A stretch of DNA of 64,000 nt from positions 7,383-71,382 of the forward strand of contig JADKIH010000017.1 of NCBI GenBank assembly GCA_016721305.1. Reading direction: 5' to 3'. Shown here piece by piece: positions 55,716-64,000 of the stretch. Under the pieces are notes generated by a model. That model had not been told where the DNA came from and searched no databases. It was given only the letters and a program-made list of their open reading frames with translations. Source of the DNA: Bacteroidota bacterium (lineage in GTDB: Bacteria > Bacteroidota > Bacteroidia > AKYH767-A > 2013-40CM-41-45). Made by a program: the position numbers and the translations under genes. Positions within the stretch are counted from its first letter, which is position 1, and each line of letters starts with the position of its first letter.

Positions 55716-55812
55716 CCACCCGTTCACCGATCACCCATTCACCGATCCCTAATTACCAATTACTAATTTCTAATTCCCGATCACCGTTTCACCGTCTCCG
55801 TTCACCGTTCAC
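55716..55812. repeat. TTCACCGATCACC and CCAATTACTAATT words
   Basis: TTCACCG words at 55716-55750, CCAATTACCAATTACTAATTTC words at 55748-55783, and TTCACCG words again at 55785-55812, ending 24 nt before etfB. A mixed array of two word families. Confidence 0.8.
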
Positions 55813-55835
55813 CCGGCAAGACAAAAAAATACACC

Positions 55836-56573
55836 ATGAAAATACTAGTGTGCATTTCAAGCGTACCGGATACTACGGCAAAAATAAATTTCACTCCCGA
55901 TAATAAGGAGTTCGTTGCCGCCGGCGTAACCTTCATCCTCAATCCTTACGATGAGGTTGCTCTCTCCAAAGCCGTTGATCTTGCTGCTCAGCACAACGGA
56001 ACTGTTACCGTTATCAATGTAGGTGACGCAACGACTGAACCTGTTATCCGCAAAGCTCTCGCAATTGGTGCTAACGATGCCGTTCGCGTGAATGCCGTTG
56101 CCCGCGATTCATTCTTCGTGGCAAAACAGATTTCAGATTACGTGAGCAAAAATCCTTTCGATCTTATTCTCTGCGGTCGTGAGTCGAGTGATCACAACGG
56201 ATCAAGTGTTCCTGTGATGCTGGCTGAACTCCTCGGAATGCCTTGCGTACTTTTCGCTAAGAGCTTAACCATCGACGGAACTACCGCAACTCTCGATTCA
56301 GAAATCGAAGGTGGTAAAGAAGTTTTATCTGTTTCTCTTCCTTTCGTTGCCGGTGGCTCTGAAGGAATGGCAGAATGGAAGATTCCAAATATGCGCGGTA
56401 TCATGTCGGCACGCACCAAGCCTTTGACCGTTGTTGAAGCTGTCGAAGTTGCTCAGAAAACTCGTTTGGTTTCGTTCGACAAACCTGCAACTCGCAGCGC
56501 CGTGAAAATGATCGCTGTCGATGATGCAGGTAAATTGTTCGAGATGATTCGTGAAGAGAAAAAAATCATCTGA
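55836..56573 (+). CDS. etfB: Electron transfer flavoprotein, beta subunit
   Basis: A 245-residue ETF beta, which binds AMP and pairs with EtfA to move electrons from acyl-CoA dehydrogenases to the quinone pool. N-terminal KILVCISSVPDTTAKINFT; NPYDEVALSKAVDLA; the nucleotide loop ILCGRESSDHNGSSVPVML; the C-terminal KPLTVVEAVEVAQ recognition region. It is followed after 37 nt by etfA. Fits the acyl-CoA oxidation genes elsewhere in the window. Confidence 0.95.
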   Translation: MKILVCISSVPDTTAKINFTPDNKEFVAAGVTFILNPYDEVALSKAVDLAAQHNGTVTVINVGDATTEPVIRKALAIGANDAVRVNAVARDSFFVAKQISDYVSKNPFDLILCGRESSDHNGSSVPVMLAELLGMPCVLFAKSLTIDGTTATLDSEIEGGKEVLSVSLPFVAGGSEGMAEWKIPNMRGIMSARTKPLTVVEAVEVAQKTRLVSFDKPATRSAVKMIAVDDAGKLFEMIREEKKII

Positions 56574-56610
56574 TTTTCTAAAGCCATTTTCAACACTTAA
56601 AAAAACGTCT

Positions 56611-57588
56611 ATGTCAGTTCTCGTCTATATAGAAAATGCCGACGGAAAATTCCGCAAATCGGCTTTTGAAATTATCAGTTATGCTGCAGCCATCGCTCAG
56701 CAAATCAATAAACCATTGGTTGCTCTTTCCATCGGTAAAGTAGGTGCCGATGAATTGGCTAAAGCCGGGCAATACGGTGCTGCGAAAGTTTTGAATGCCG
56801 ATGCAGATCAGCTTTCAAAATCGAATCCGCAAGCCTACGCTTCGGTGATCGCCGCTGCTGCTAAAGCAGAAAATGCTGAAGTAGTAGTTATGTCGGCAAG
56901 CTACAATGGTAAGAGCGTTGCTCCCCGTGTTGCAGTAAAGCTTGATGCTTCTCTCGGAGAAAATGTAATCAGTTTGCCTGACACATCTTCTTCTTTCATC
57001 GTTAAAAAAGGCGCGTATTCCGGTAAGGCTTACGCAATGGTTGAATTGCTTGCACCGGTAAAAGTGTTAAGCATGATGCCAAATTCATTCAAAGTTGTTC
57101 CGAATGCAGTAACTGCTGCAGTTTCATCTTTCCAACCGGCTATCGATTCGAAAGATTTTGCTGTAACCGTTAAAGAAACCGTTCGCGCAAGTGGTACGAT
57201 TTCTCTCCCGGAAGCGGAATTAGTTGTTTCGGCAGGTCGCGGAATGAAAGGTCCTGAGAATTGGGGAATGATTGAGGAGTTGGCTAATCTCTTAGGTGCC
57301 GCTACTGCCTGCAGTAAACCGGTATCGGATGCAGGTTGGAGACCACATTCAGAACACGTAGGACAAACAGGTATTGCGATCAGTCCGAATCTGTACCTGG
57401 CTGTCGGTATCAGCGGTGCCATTCAGCACCTGGCCGGAGTGAGTTCTTCGAAGGTTATTGTGGTTGTAAATAAAGACCCGGAAGCGCCATTTTTCAAAGC
57501 AGCCGACTACGGAATTGTAGGCGATGCTTTTGAAGTGGTTCCAAAACTGATCGAAGCAGCTAAAGCGTTCAAAGCCAGTCAGAACTAA
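56611..57588 (+). CDS. etfA: Electron transfer flavoprotein, alpha subunit
   Basis: 325 residues from ATG at 56611 (MSVLVYIENADGKFRK). Carries the FAD site of the heterodimer: VVSAGRGMKGPENW ... TACSKPVSDAGWRPHSEHVGQTG, then LYLAVGISGAIQHLAGVSSSKVIVVVNKDPEAPFF, the ETF alpha signature. The open frame reaching back to 56551 overlaps etfB and is not needed. Confidence 0.95.
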   Translation: MSVLVYIENADGKFRKSAFEIISYAAAIAQQINKPLVALSIGKVGADELAKAGQYGAAKVLNADADQLSKSNPQAYASVIAAAAKAENAEVVVMSASYNGKSVAPRVAVKLDASLGENVISLPDTSSSFIVKKGAYSGKAYAMVELLAPVKVLSMMPNSFKVVPNAVTAAVSSFQPAIDSKDFAVTVKETVRASGTISLPEAELVVSAGRGMKGPENWGMIEELANLLGAATACSKPVSDAGWRPHSEHVGQTGIAISPNLYLAVGISGAIQHLAGVSSSKVIVVVNKDPEAPFFKAADYGIVGDAFEVVPKLIEAAKAFKASQN

Positions 57589-57653
57589 TATATTCCGAAC
57601 GAAACAATTTTTCCGTAAATTCGATAAAGTGATTTGCCGGCAGGCATTCTCCA

Positions 57654-58262
57654 ATGAAAAAGATAAAACTCGAAATAATAGGCTTGTCGTATAGCCAGAC
57701 TCAATCCGGTGCATATGCTTTAGTACTCGGAGAAGAAAAGGGTAAACGTCGTCTGCCTATTATCATTGGCGCTTTTGAAGCACAAGCCATCGCCATCGAA
57801 CTGGAGAACATGACTCCGACTCGTCCGCTTACTCACGATTTATTCAAAAGCCTTGCTCAGTCGTTCGACATCGAAGTAGAAGAAGTCATCATCTTCAATT
57901 TGCTCGAAGGTGTTTTCTACGCAAAGCTCATCTGCAATAACGGCGACAAGAAAATGGAAATCGACGCCCGCACCAGCGACGCTATCGCCGTTGCTGTTCG
58001 TTTCGGTTGTCCGATTTACACATACGAATTCATTCTCTCCACCGCAGGAATTGCCATGGAAGAAAATGCCCCAATCGAAAGCATCGAAGAGCATGTTGAG
58101 CGCCCTGCAGCTTCCACATCCGGCAGCAAACTAAGCGAAAGCGAATTAAGCGCTGCTAGTACGGATGAATTGAAAGAGATGTTGAAGAAGGCGATTGATG
58201 ATGAGGCTTACGAAAGAGCCGGGAAAATTCGTGACGAATTGAATAAACGAAAGTCAAACTAA
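57654..58262 (+). CDS. Bifunctional nuclease family (DUF151) protein with C-terminal UVR motif
   Basis: A 202-residue protein. BFN/DUF151 domain ~1-140 (LEIIGLSYSQTQSGAYALVLGEEKGKRRLPIIIGAFEAQAIA; LARTSDAIAVAVRFGCPIY), a fold with DNase/RNase activity shown in some bacteria and plants. Then a UvrB/UvrC-interaction motif at the end (STDELKEMLKKAIDDEAYERAGKIRDELNKRK). It lies 65 nt after etfA and ends in a strong terminator (58281-58316). Role in nucleotide excision or RNA decay is suggested only. Confidence 0.85.
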   Translation: MKKIKLEIIGLSYSQTQSGAYALVLGEEKGKRRLPIIIGAFEAQAIAIELENMTPTRPLTHDLFKSLAQSFDIEVEEVIIFNLLEGVFYAKLICNNGDKKMEIDARTSDAIAVAVRFGCPIYTYEFILSTAGIAMEENAPIESIEEHVERPAASTSGSKLSESELSAASTDELKEMLKKAIDDEAYERAGKIRDELNKRKSN

Positions 58263-58280
58263 TTTTAGTTTCAAAACACA

Positions 58281-58316
58281 AAAGAGCAGTTGCCAAAAAC
58301 AACTGCTCTTTTTTTG
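58281..58316 (+). terminator. Terminator after the bifunctional nuclease gene
   Basis: AAAGAGCAGTTG (58281-58292) pairs perfectly with CAACTGCTCTTT (58300-58311), followed by T run. Confidence 0.9.
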
Positions 58317-58330
58317 TGCCTTACTTTTTT

Positions 58331-58400
58331 ATGTCGTTCATCGTCCGGGCTCGTAAAACTACTACGGAGCTTTTGGTTTGCTCCGGACGATGAACGACAT
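58331..58400. repeat. 70-bp palindromic element, copy B
   Basis: Arms ATGTCGTTCATCGTCCGG (58331-58348) and its reverse complement (58383-58400), same length and similar centre as copy A. A GTCATCCCCGAAGGGGAACTTGCTTGTTGTA unit follows at 58419-58452, the inverse of those at 45.8-46.0 kb. Confidence 0.88.
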
Positions 58401-58539
58401 ACCCACACATAGGCCATTGTCATCCCCGAAGGGGAACTTGCTTGTTGTATTGTGAGAGAGTAAGTAAAGAAAAATTTCGATCTGCATCGATCATCATTGC
58501 AGTTTCATCTGTACCGATGTCAAAGAATTAAATATCTTG

Positions 58540-58700
58540 GCTTCGATTCTTACTTTCTTTTGCTTGATCAAAAGAAAGTAAGCAAAGAAAAATCAAAACA
58601 AAAAAATGCTGCCAGCCGCACTTAGCCGGCACTTCCCGCTTTTTTGCCGGGTCCGCGCACTCGGTAGCCCGCTCCAATGCTTCGAAGAGGAAATCGTAAT
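58540..58700. repeat. TTACTTTCTTTTG inverted repeat with GC-rich tail
   Basis: TTACTTTCTTTTG (58550-58562) and CAAAAGAAAGTAA (58569-58581) form a perfect 13-bp hairpin with a 6-nt loop, followed by an A-rich stretch and a GC-rich block with smaller stems (58605-58680). The minus-strand open frame of 70 codons across it has no gene-like features. I recall similar sequences in other genomes but cannot verify that here. Confidence 0.6.
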
Positions 58701-58779
58701 CTTTATCAATGTTCAAACGAAAGTAACTAATTAGAATCAAGGCAAAAAAGCTGATTAGCCCAGGCCGTCTAATTCCAAG

Positions 58780-58825
58780 TCAACTTACTACTTACTACTT
58801 ACAACTTACAACTTACAACTTACCA
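58780..58825. repeat. ACTTACTACTTACAACTTAC word repeat
   Basis: Six copies of the 7-mer family also seen at 12.5, 25.5 and 46.2 kb, ending 4 nt before the symporter stop codon. Confidence 0.8.
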
Positions 58826-58828
58826 AGC

Positions 58829-60085
58829 TTAGTGTGAAATATCCGCCACCTGCTTCGGATCATGCTTATGCTTAAACAACACCGCAAAAAGTACAGCCAC
58901 AATTAACGAATAAACAGCAAATGAAACCCAGATGCCATGCCAGTTCTTCGCTCCGCCTTCTACTGTGAAGTAGGTGTCGATGACGTACCCGCTGATCTTA
59001 CTTCCCAAGTAAGCACCGACGCCATTTGTCATCATCATAAATAAACCTTGCGCGCTGGAGCGAATAGATGAATCGGTATTTGTTTCGATAAATAATGATC
59101 CTGAAATATTGAAGAAGTCGAATGCCATTCCGTATACGATACAAGAGAGAATAATCATCCATAATCCTTCAGCAGGATTTCCGAAGCCGAACAAGCCGAA
59201 ACGCAATACCCATGCAAGCATAGAGAAGAGCATTACTTTTTTAATTCCAAATCGTTTTAAGAAGAACGGAATGGTGAGGATGAACAGCGTTTCTGAAATC
59301 TGAGAAATCGACATGATGATCGTCGAGTATTTTACGACCAATGAATTGGCGTATTCCGGCATGTTTCCGAAATCACTTAGAAACGAATCGCCGTACATAT
59401 TGGTAAGTTGTAACGCACCTCCAAGACACATGGAGAATAAAAAGAAGAGTGCCATCTTTAAGTTGCCGAATAGCTTGAATGAACTTAAGCCCAGTTGCTC
59501 AATAAGCGAAGCGTTTTTCGAACTGCTTTTTTGCGGAGGACATTTTGGTAAAGTGAATGCATAAATTCCCAGTACGATTGCAGCAACAGCGGCAATGATA
59601 AACTGATTTGCATTTGCCTTACTGCCGGTGAGATTGGTGGTCCACATGGCAACAATAAAACCGATTGTTCCCCAAACACGAATAGGAGGGAAGACTTTTA
59701 CTACATCGTATTTATTGTTCTTCAATATGGAATAGGCAATCGAATTAGAAAGCGAAATCGTTGGCATGTAACATATCATCGCAGCAAAGATGACCGAATA
59801 CAGCGTATCCGGATCATTAACCTGAGGAACGTAAAAGAGAATAAGACCATAACAAATTTGCAGGATGCCATATAAGCGCTCCGCATTCATCCAGCGGTCA
59901 GCAATAATTCCGGTAATCGTTGGCATGAATAAAGACGACAATGCCAGTGTCGAGAAAATGGCTCCGAACTGCGCGCCTGTCCAACCTTTTGCATTGAAAC
60001 AATATGTTCCGATGGTAATTAACCACGCTCCCCAAACGAAGAATTGGAAGAAGCTTAGAATAGTCAATCGAAATTTAATACCCAT
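58829..60085 (-). CDS. Nucleoside:H+ symporter family (NupG-like) MFS transporter
   Basis: A 418-residue inner-membrane protein with 12 predicted helices. The N-terminus FRLTILSFFQFFVWGAWLITIGTYCF and loop MPTITGIIADRWMNAERLY are typical of the NupG/XapB family; later GIKKVMLFSMLAWVLRFGLFGFG and SSAQGLFMMMTNGVGAYLGSKISG. Imports nucleosides with protons; a salvage role would fit upp and thyA in this window. Signal-free start at 60085. Confidence 0.88.
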   Translation of the reverse strand: MGIKFRLTILSFFQFFVWGAWLITIGTYCFNAKGWTGAQFGAIFSTLALSSLFMPTITGIIADRWMNAERLYGILQICYGLILFYVPQVNDPDTLYSVIFAAMICYMPTISLSNSIAYSILKNNKYDVVKVFPPIRVWGTIGFIVAMWTTNLTGSKANANQFIIAAVAAIVLGIYAFTLPKCPPQKSSSKNASLIEQLGLSSFKLFGNLKMALFFLFSMCLGGALQLTNMYGDSFLSDFGNMPEYANSLVVKYSTIIMSISQISETLFILTIPFFLKRFGIKKVMLFSMLAWVLRFGLFGFGNPAEGLWMIILSCIVYGMAFDFFNISGSLFIETNTDSSIRSSAQGLFMMMTNGVGAYLGSKISGYVIDTYFTVEGGAKNWHGIWVSFAVYSLIVAVLFAVLFKHKHDPKQVADISH

Positions 60086-60811
60086 AGAATTGCTTTTTTG
60101 GAGTTCGAAAGATACTTTAAAACTCTAATAATCCTAAAATCTTTTGATTTTGAAATAAGCTCATAATTTATTCCCACAAGAAAAGGTGCTTTTTGAACCG
60201 ACTCAAAGGCAGGGTTTTCAATAAATTTTTTTCATTTATGTCAACATTGTTTCAAAGCACTTCACCGAGAAAAGATTCCTGTATAGAATCAGAATGAGTT
60301 CGATTTTTATTAGGCATAATTTGCCCCCGGGGGCCGCGGAAAAATCGTTGCCCCAAAATTGCTTCATTCCATTAAAGTTGAAGTGTAGAATGGGTTTAAC
60401 TAGAATGTTAAAGTGCGCCAGGCCGACGCCACGCAAGAGTTTCCCCCGCTTCCTCTCTTGCATGGCTATCCGTCTAGGCGATACCTTCCACCTCAGCGAA
60501 CAGCAATAATAAATAGTCAAAGGACAATATTTTAATGAAGGATTCTAACCGCATAAATGACGGTTCTTTTATTGAATAATTCCTTCACTAATATTTATAT
60601 GGATATTCATTGATCGAGACAGACCTTGGTAATTATCTGCTCATTTCATAGGTGAATAGGATAAATGGAATTTGAACATTTTTCGCTACGAAAGCTTGTT
60701 TTCTCCCAATTCCCCCTGCTAAACCGTTGAAATATTAAGGCCTTTGCTCATAACTTCCGGAAGGCTCAGAGCAAAAATCCCGTAAATTTGCTTCCTCAAC
60801 AGTACCTTTTT
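60086..60811. other. Intergenic region before thyA, with a GC-rich island
   Basis: 60290-60520 is richer in G+C than its surroundings (contains CCCCCGGGGGCCGCGG) and holds a 95-codon minus-strand frame (60236-60520) with no family I recognise. 60534-60596 can fold as a hairpin (GAAGGATT with AATTCCTTC, AACCG with CGGTT). The remainder is AT-rich with no recognised signal apart from a possible thyA -7 box. Confidence 0.4.
60783..60790 (+). promoter_or_regulatory. Possible -7 box of thyA
   Basis: TAAATTTG, an exact TAnnTTTG match 21 nt before the chosen start codon. No TTG at the right distance upstream. Confidence 0.35.
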
Positions 60812-61606
60812 ATGAAACAATACCACGACCTTCTCCGGCATGTCATGACTACCGGAACCGATAAAAGCGACCGCACCGGTACCGGTACGCGCTCTGTGTT
60901 TGGTTACCAAATGCATTTCGATTTGGCAGAGGGTTTTCCAATGCTTACGACTAAGAAATTACATACTCGCTCGATCTTCCACGAATTGCTTTGGTTCATC
61001 AAAGGCGAAACAAATATTCGTTACCTGAAAGAAAATGGTGTATCGATTTGGGATGAGTGGGCCGACGAAAATGGCGAGCTTGGTCCGGTTTACGGCTCTC
61101 AATGGCGTGCATGGAAAACTACCGATGGTCGCGAAATCGATCAGCTTTCAGAAGTGATTGAGCAAATCAAAAAGAATCCTGACTCACGACGACTAATTGT
61201 TTCAGCATGGAATGTAGGGGAGATCAGCAAAATGAAATTGCCCCCTTGTCATTCGCTCTTTCAATTTTATGTGGCCGACGGAAAATTATCGTGTCAGTTG
61301 TATCAACGTAGCGCCGATATTTTCTTAGGCGTTCCTTTCAATATCGCTTCTTATGCATTGCTCACGCATATGGTTGCGCAAGTTTGCGATTTGAAACCGG
61401 GAACTTTTGTACATACATTCGGTGATGCTCACATTTACAGTAATCACTTCGATCAGGTTCAATTGCAGTTGTCGCGCGAATTCCGTTCGCTTCCGCAACT
61501 CAAATTGAATCCGGATGTGAAAAGTATTTTCGATTTCAAATTTGAAGATATTTCTATTCTCAACTACGATCCGCATCCGCACATCAAAGGTGCTGTTGCT
61601 GTTTAA
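60812..61606 (+). CDS. thyA: Thymidylate synthase
   Basis: 264 residues from ATG at 60812 ([15 protein letters not shown]), the exact E. coli-like length. Methylates dUMP to dTMP with methylene-tetrahydrofolate. Catalytic Cys in [11 protein letters not shown]; dUMP site [32 protein letters not shown] block ([13 protein letters not shown]); [12 protein letters not shown] near the start. An alternative TTG start at 60788 adds eight residues and is less likely. 12 nt before folA. Confidence 0.96.
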   Translation: MKQYHDLLRHVMTTGTDKSDRTGTGTRSVFGYQMHFDLAEGFPMLTTKKLHTRSIFHELLWFIKGETNIRYLKENGVSIWDEWADENGELGPVYGSQWRAWKTTDGREIDQLSEVIEQIKKNPDSRRLIVSAWNVGEISKMKLPPCHSLFQFYVADGKLSCQLYQRSADIFLGVPFNIASYALLTHMVAQVCDLKPGTFVHTFGDAHIYSNHFDQVQLQLSREFRSLPQLKLNPDVKSIFDFKFEDISILNYDPHPHIKGAVAV

Positions 61607-61618
61607 TTCTTTTGCTTT

Positions 61619-62110
61619 ATGCTTTCAATCATCGTAGCAGTTTCGGAGAATAATGTCATTGGTGCAGGGAATAATCTGCCATGGAAATTATCGGGCGACT
61701 TACAACGCGTTAAAAAACTAACGATGGGACATCATCTCATCATGGGCCGTAAGACGTATGAAAGTATTGGTCGTCCGCTACCCGGAAGAACAACGGTTAT
61801 CATCAGCCGACAAACAAATTATGCTCCCGAGGGTTGTACCGTTGTGTCTTCATTGAAAGATGCCATCAAAGTTGCCGAACACGATGAAGAAGCATTCATC
61901 TTCGGCGGAGGAGAAATCTTTACACAAGCATTGCCACTCACCGACAAAATTTATTTTACCAAAGTTCACTGTGAAGTAGAAGGCGACACTTTTTTTCCGA
62001 CCCTTAATCCCCTTGAATGGAAAGTAATCGATGAGCAAAGCTTCCCGGCAGATGAGAAGAACCAGTTTGGGTGTACGATGACGGTTTACCTTAGGGCCTC
62101 AATTAGCTAA
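61619..62110 (+). CDS. folA: Dihydrofolate reductase
   Basis: A 163-residue DHFR that regenerates the tetrahydrofolate used up by ThyA. N-terminus MLSIIVAVSENNVIGAGNNLPWKLSGDL, with NADPH site HHLIMGRKTYESIGRPLPGRTTVII and FIFGGGEIFTQAL. Cotranscribed with thyA. The last residues and stop run into the TTAGCTAA word repeat. Confidence 0.96.
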   Translation: MLSIIVAVSENNVIGAGNNLPWKLSGDLQRVKKLTMGHHLIMGRKTYESIGRPLPGRTTVIISRQTNYAPEGCTVVSSLKDAIKVAEHDEEAFIFGGGEIFTQALPLTDKIYFTKVHCEVEGDTFFPTLNPLEWKVIDEQSFPADEKNQFGCTMTVYLRASIS

Positions 62111-62305
62111 ATAGCTGATTAGCTGATTGGCTGATTGGTGGCAGGCTAGTTTTTTAGTGAATTCTTTTGTCCGCTAAATTTCTGAGATAAGGCTTACCCA
62201 AGCAAATCTGTATTCGATTTTATTTTCGCTCTTGAAATTCGTAAGCATCATCAGCTAATCAGCTAATCATTTAATCAGCTAATCATTTACTCAGCTAATC
62301 AGCTA
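62096..62305. repeat. AGCTAATCAGCTAATCA word repeats
   Basis: Two clusters (62096-62135 and 62248-62310) of the 8- to 9-mer AGCTAATC / AGCTGATT. The first begins inside the folA stop region. Same family as 17280-17310. Confidence 0.8.
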
Positions 62306-62310
62306 ATCGA

Positions 62311-62350
62311 AAAAAGGGCCGTCCCGCAAGTCAGCAGAACGGCCCTTTTT
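62311..62350. terminator. Bidirectional terminator between folA and hppA
   Basis: AAAAAGGGCCGT (62311-62322) pairs with ACGGCCCTTTTT (62339-62350) across a 16-nt loop; flanked by A and T runs, so it can serve both convergent genes. Confidence 0.85.
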
Positions 62351-62374
62351 CAAGAGTAAGAAGTGGGTTACAGG

Positions 62375-64000
62375 TTATTTCTTTGAAGGACAAGATTTGC
62401 TGTCGCAATCAATGCCTTTTGCTTTACATGCATCCATGCAAGCTTGAGAACATCCTTGATTTTTTGAGCAATCCATTCCTTTTGCTTTGCAAGCTTCCAT
62501 ACATGCTGCTTTATCTTTTCCGCAGTCCATGCCTTTCATTTTGCACATTTCAGATTTACCGCAGTCCATGCCTTTTGCTTTGCATGAATCCATGCATGCT
62601 TGTGTGCATTCGCCCGGCGCGTGTCCGCATGGCATAGCGCCATTCATTCCGCCTTCCATTTGGCAGTGTGACATCGAAGCTGATTTACATGCATCGTGTT
62701 TCAAATAGCATTTGCCGCCTTCACATTTAACACAAGCCGTGCTGTCGATCTTTCCTTCTGCCATCCATTCAGCACATACCGCTGAATCGATAATGCAATT
62801 TCCATCAGCGTCCATCGCACAACCCATTTCCTGCATGCCTTGGCAGCATTCCATAGAAGCAGCACATTCCATTTTCGCGCCTTCGCATTTGCCCATTCCT
62901 GCACCGTCGTGATTCATTGAAATCAACGGAGCAATTGTTAAACCGATAAGCGACGACAATTTGATGAGGATGTTCATCGAAGGTCCTGATGTATCTTTGA
63001 AAGGATCACCAACTGTATCACCTACAACAGCTGCTTTGTGCGGCTCAGATTTTTTGTAGTATGTTTCACCGTTGATAGTAACTCCTTTTTCGAACGATTT
63101 CTTTGCGTTATCCCATGCACCACCGGCGTTGTTCTGGAAGATCGCCCAAAGAACACCGCTCACTGTTACACCGGCCATATATGCTCCCAATGCTTCAGGT
63201 CCCATTACTACACCAATGATGATTGGTGTAACAATCGTGATGATACCCGGAAGCATCATCTCGCGAAGCGCAGCTTTTGTAGAGATCTCTACACACTTAG
63301 CATATTCAGGTTTGCCTGTTCCTTCGAGGATACCCGGAATTTCGCGGAACTGACGACGAACTTCATTCACCATATCCATCGCTGCACGTCCAACTGAATT
63401 CATCGCAAGAGCGGAGAATACAACCGGAATCATACCACCGATAAATAAGGCAGCCAAAACTTTCGCGTCAAAGATGTTGATACCATTGATGCCTGTGAAT
63501 GTCACGTATGCAGCAAACAATGCAAGCGCAGTTAATGCTGCCGATGCAATTGCAAATCCTTTACCAATCGCTGCCGTTGTGTTACCAACTGAATCGAGTA
63601 CGTCTGTTTTCTCACGAACTTCAGCAGGAAGCTCACTCATCTCTGCAATACCACCGGCGTTATCAGCGATTGGGCCGAATGCGTCGATTGCTAATTGCAT
63701 AGCTGTTGTTGCCATCATCGCTGCAGCGGCAATACCTACTCCGTAGAAACCTGCAAGTGCATATGCACCCCAGATAGCACCTGCGAAAAGGATTACAGGG
63801 AATGCTGTTGAAAGCATACCTGTACCTAAACCGGCGATGATGTTTGTAGCAGCACCTGTAGCAGATTTCTGAACGATATCTCTAACCGGTTTTTTATCGA
63901 GACCTGTATAGTATTCTGTAATAAAACTAATCGCAGCACCAACGAACATTCCGATTACAACTGCCCAGAATACATTCATAGATGTTGTTGTTAGCGTCGC
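62375..64000 (-). CDS. hppA: Membrane-bound K+-dependent pyrophosphatase with Cys-rich C-terminal extension, 5' end outside window
   Basis: Membrane pyrophosphatase that pumps H+ or Na+ using PPi. The open frame continues past the right edge (residues ATLTTTS precede MNVFWAVV), so only the C-terminal half of the pump is visible. Motifs: AIDAFGPIADNAGGIAEM, DVLDSVGNTTAAIGKGFAI (Ala in GNTTAA marks the K+-dependent group), NNAGGAWDNAKK and VVGDTVGDPFKDTSGPSMNIL. The normal protein ends near LIGLTIAPLISM. Here a further ~178 residues (62375-62911) carry 27 Cys and many Met, with four (A)CKxKG(M/I)DC units and CxxxC spacings. The family C-terminus faces outside the cytoplasm, so the tail would be periplasmic. 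Na+ versus H+ specificity is set in the missing part. Confidence 0.92.
   Translation of the reverse strand, partial: ATLTTTSMNVFWAVVIGMFVGAAISFITEYYTGLDKKPVRDIVQKSATGAATNIIAGLGTGMLSTAFPVILFAGAIWGAYALAGFYGVGIAAAAMMATTAMQLAIDAFGPIADNAGGIAEMSELPAEVREKTDVLDSVGNTTAAIGKGFAIASAALTALALFAAYVTFTGINGINIFDAKVLAALFIGGMIPVVFSALAMNSVGRAAMDMVNEVRRQFREIPGILEGTGKPEYAKCVEISTKAALREMMLPGIITIVTPIIIGVVMGPEALGAYMAGVTVSGVLWAIFQNNAGGAWDNAKKSFEKGVTINGETYYKKSEPHKAAVVGDTVGDPFKDTSGPSMNILIKLSSLIGLTIAPLISMNHDGAGMGKCEGAKMECAASMECCQGMQEMGCAMDADGNCIIDSAVCAEWMAEGKIDSTACVKCEGGKCYLKHDACKSASMSHCQMEGGMNGAMPCGHAPGECTQACMDSCKAKGMDCGKSEMCKMKGMDCGKDKAACMEACKAKGMDCSKNQGCSQACMDACKAKGIDCDSKSCPSKK

Noticed and set aside
58528..58740. 70-codon minus-strand open frame near the 58.55-kb hairpin
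   Set aside because: It covers a perfect inverted repeat and low-complexity DNA; composition is not protein-like.
1..64000. tRNA, rRNA, tmRNA, RNase P and SRP RNA genes, transposases, integrases and phage genes
   Set aside because: I looked for T-loop motifs, conserved RNA cores and DDE/tyrosine recombinase motifs by eye and found none. A covariance-model search would be more sensitive.

Overview
The window reads as a chromosomal segment of a Bacteroidota bacterium (class Bacteroidia; family cannot be fixed from the sequence). The signs are six large secreted proteins ending in a type IX secretion (T9SS, Por) sorting domain, a PorE-like OmpA/LysM protein, promoters of the Bacteroidota TTG-N19/21-TAnnTTTG type, a type III glutamine synthetase, a fused alpha/beta 2-oxoacid dehydrogenase E1, a YfiR/TonB-receptor pair and few Shine-Dalgarno sites. 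No rRNA, tRNA, CRISPR array, prophage or transposase was found.

Layout. 0-5 kb: an enoyl-CoA hydratase cut by the left edge, a T9SS cargo protein, an unknown protein and paaZ (phenylacetate ring cleavage). 5-7.8 kb: the rpsF-rpsR-rplI operon, then 1.2 kb of palindromic and duplicated repeats. 7.8-17.8 kb: T9SS cargo, an ABC permease, a Cys-rich secreted peptide, a YjjG-type phosphatase, a small membrane protein, upp, a FemAB-like protein, a methyltransferase, a polysaccharide deacetylase, radC and rpsT. 17.9-23.8 kb: a plus-strand run with paaH, a HerA-like ATPase, paaI, paaJ, paaY-like and SRAP genes. 23.8-32.3 kb: envelope genes (DUF481, lipoprotein, YfiR, TonB receptor, 1340-residue repeat adhesin). 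32.4-43.4 kb: fused E1, SDR, prfA, purM, PorE-like protein, glnN. 44-55 kb: kelch T9SS protein, desaturase, DEAD-box helicase, GH9 cellulase, another T9SS protein, pdhB. 55-64 kb: TPR protein, etfBA, bifunctional nuclease, nucleoside symporter, thyA-folA and an ion-pumping pyrophosphatase running off the right edge.

Phenylacetyl-CoA degradation is represented by ring-opening PaaZ, beta-oxidation-type PaaG/F-like, PaaH and PaaJ, and the accessory proteins PaaI and PaaY. The epoxidase paaABCDE and ligase paaK are not in the window. EtfAB, the fused E1 and PdhB would take electrons and acyl groups onward.

Two things stand out. First, the pyrophosphatase carries a 178-residue tail with 27 cysteines and CKAKGMDC-type repeats. 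Second, the intergenic DNA is unusually rich in repeats: conserved 70-bp palindromes, inverted pairs of GACCCC palindromes, a 296-bp tandem duplication, and at least ten families of word-like short repeats, some of which run into coding sequence. About a dozen genes, including housekeeping genes, carry single-base frameshifts. The most economical reading is indel error in the assembly rather than decay.
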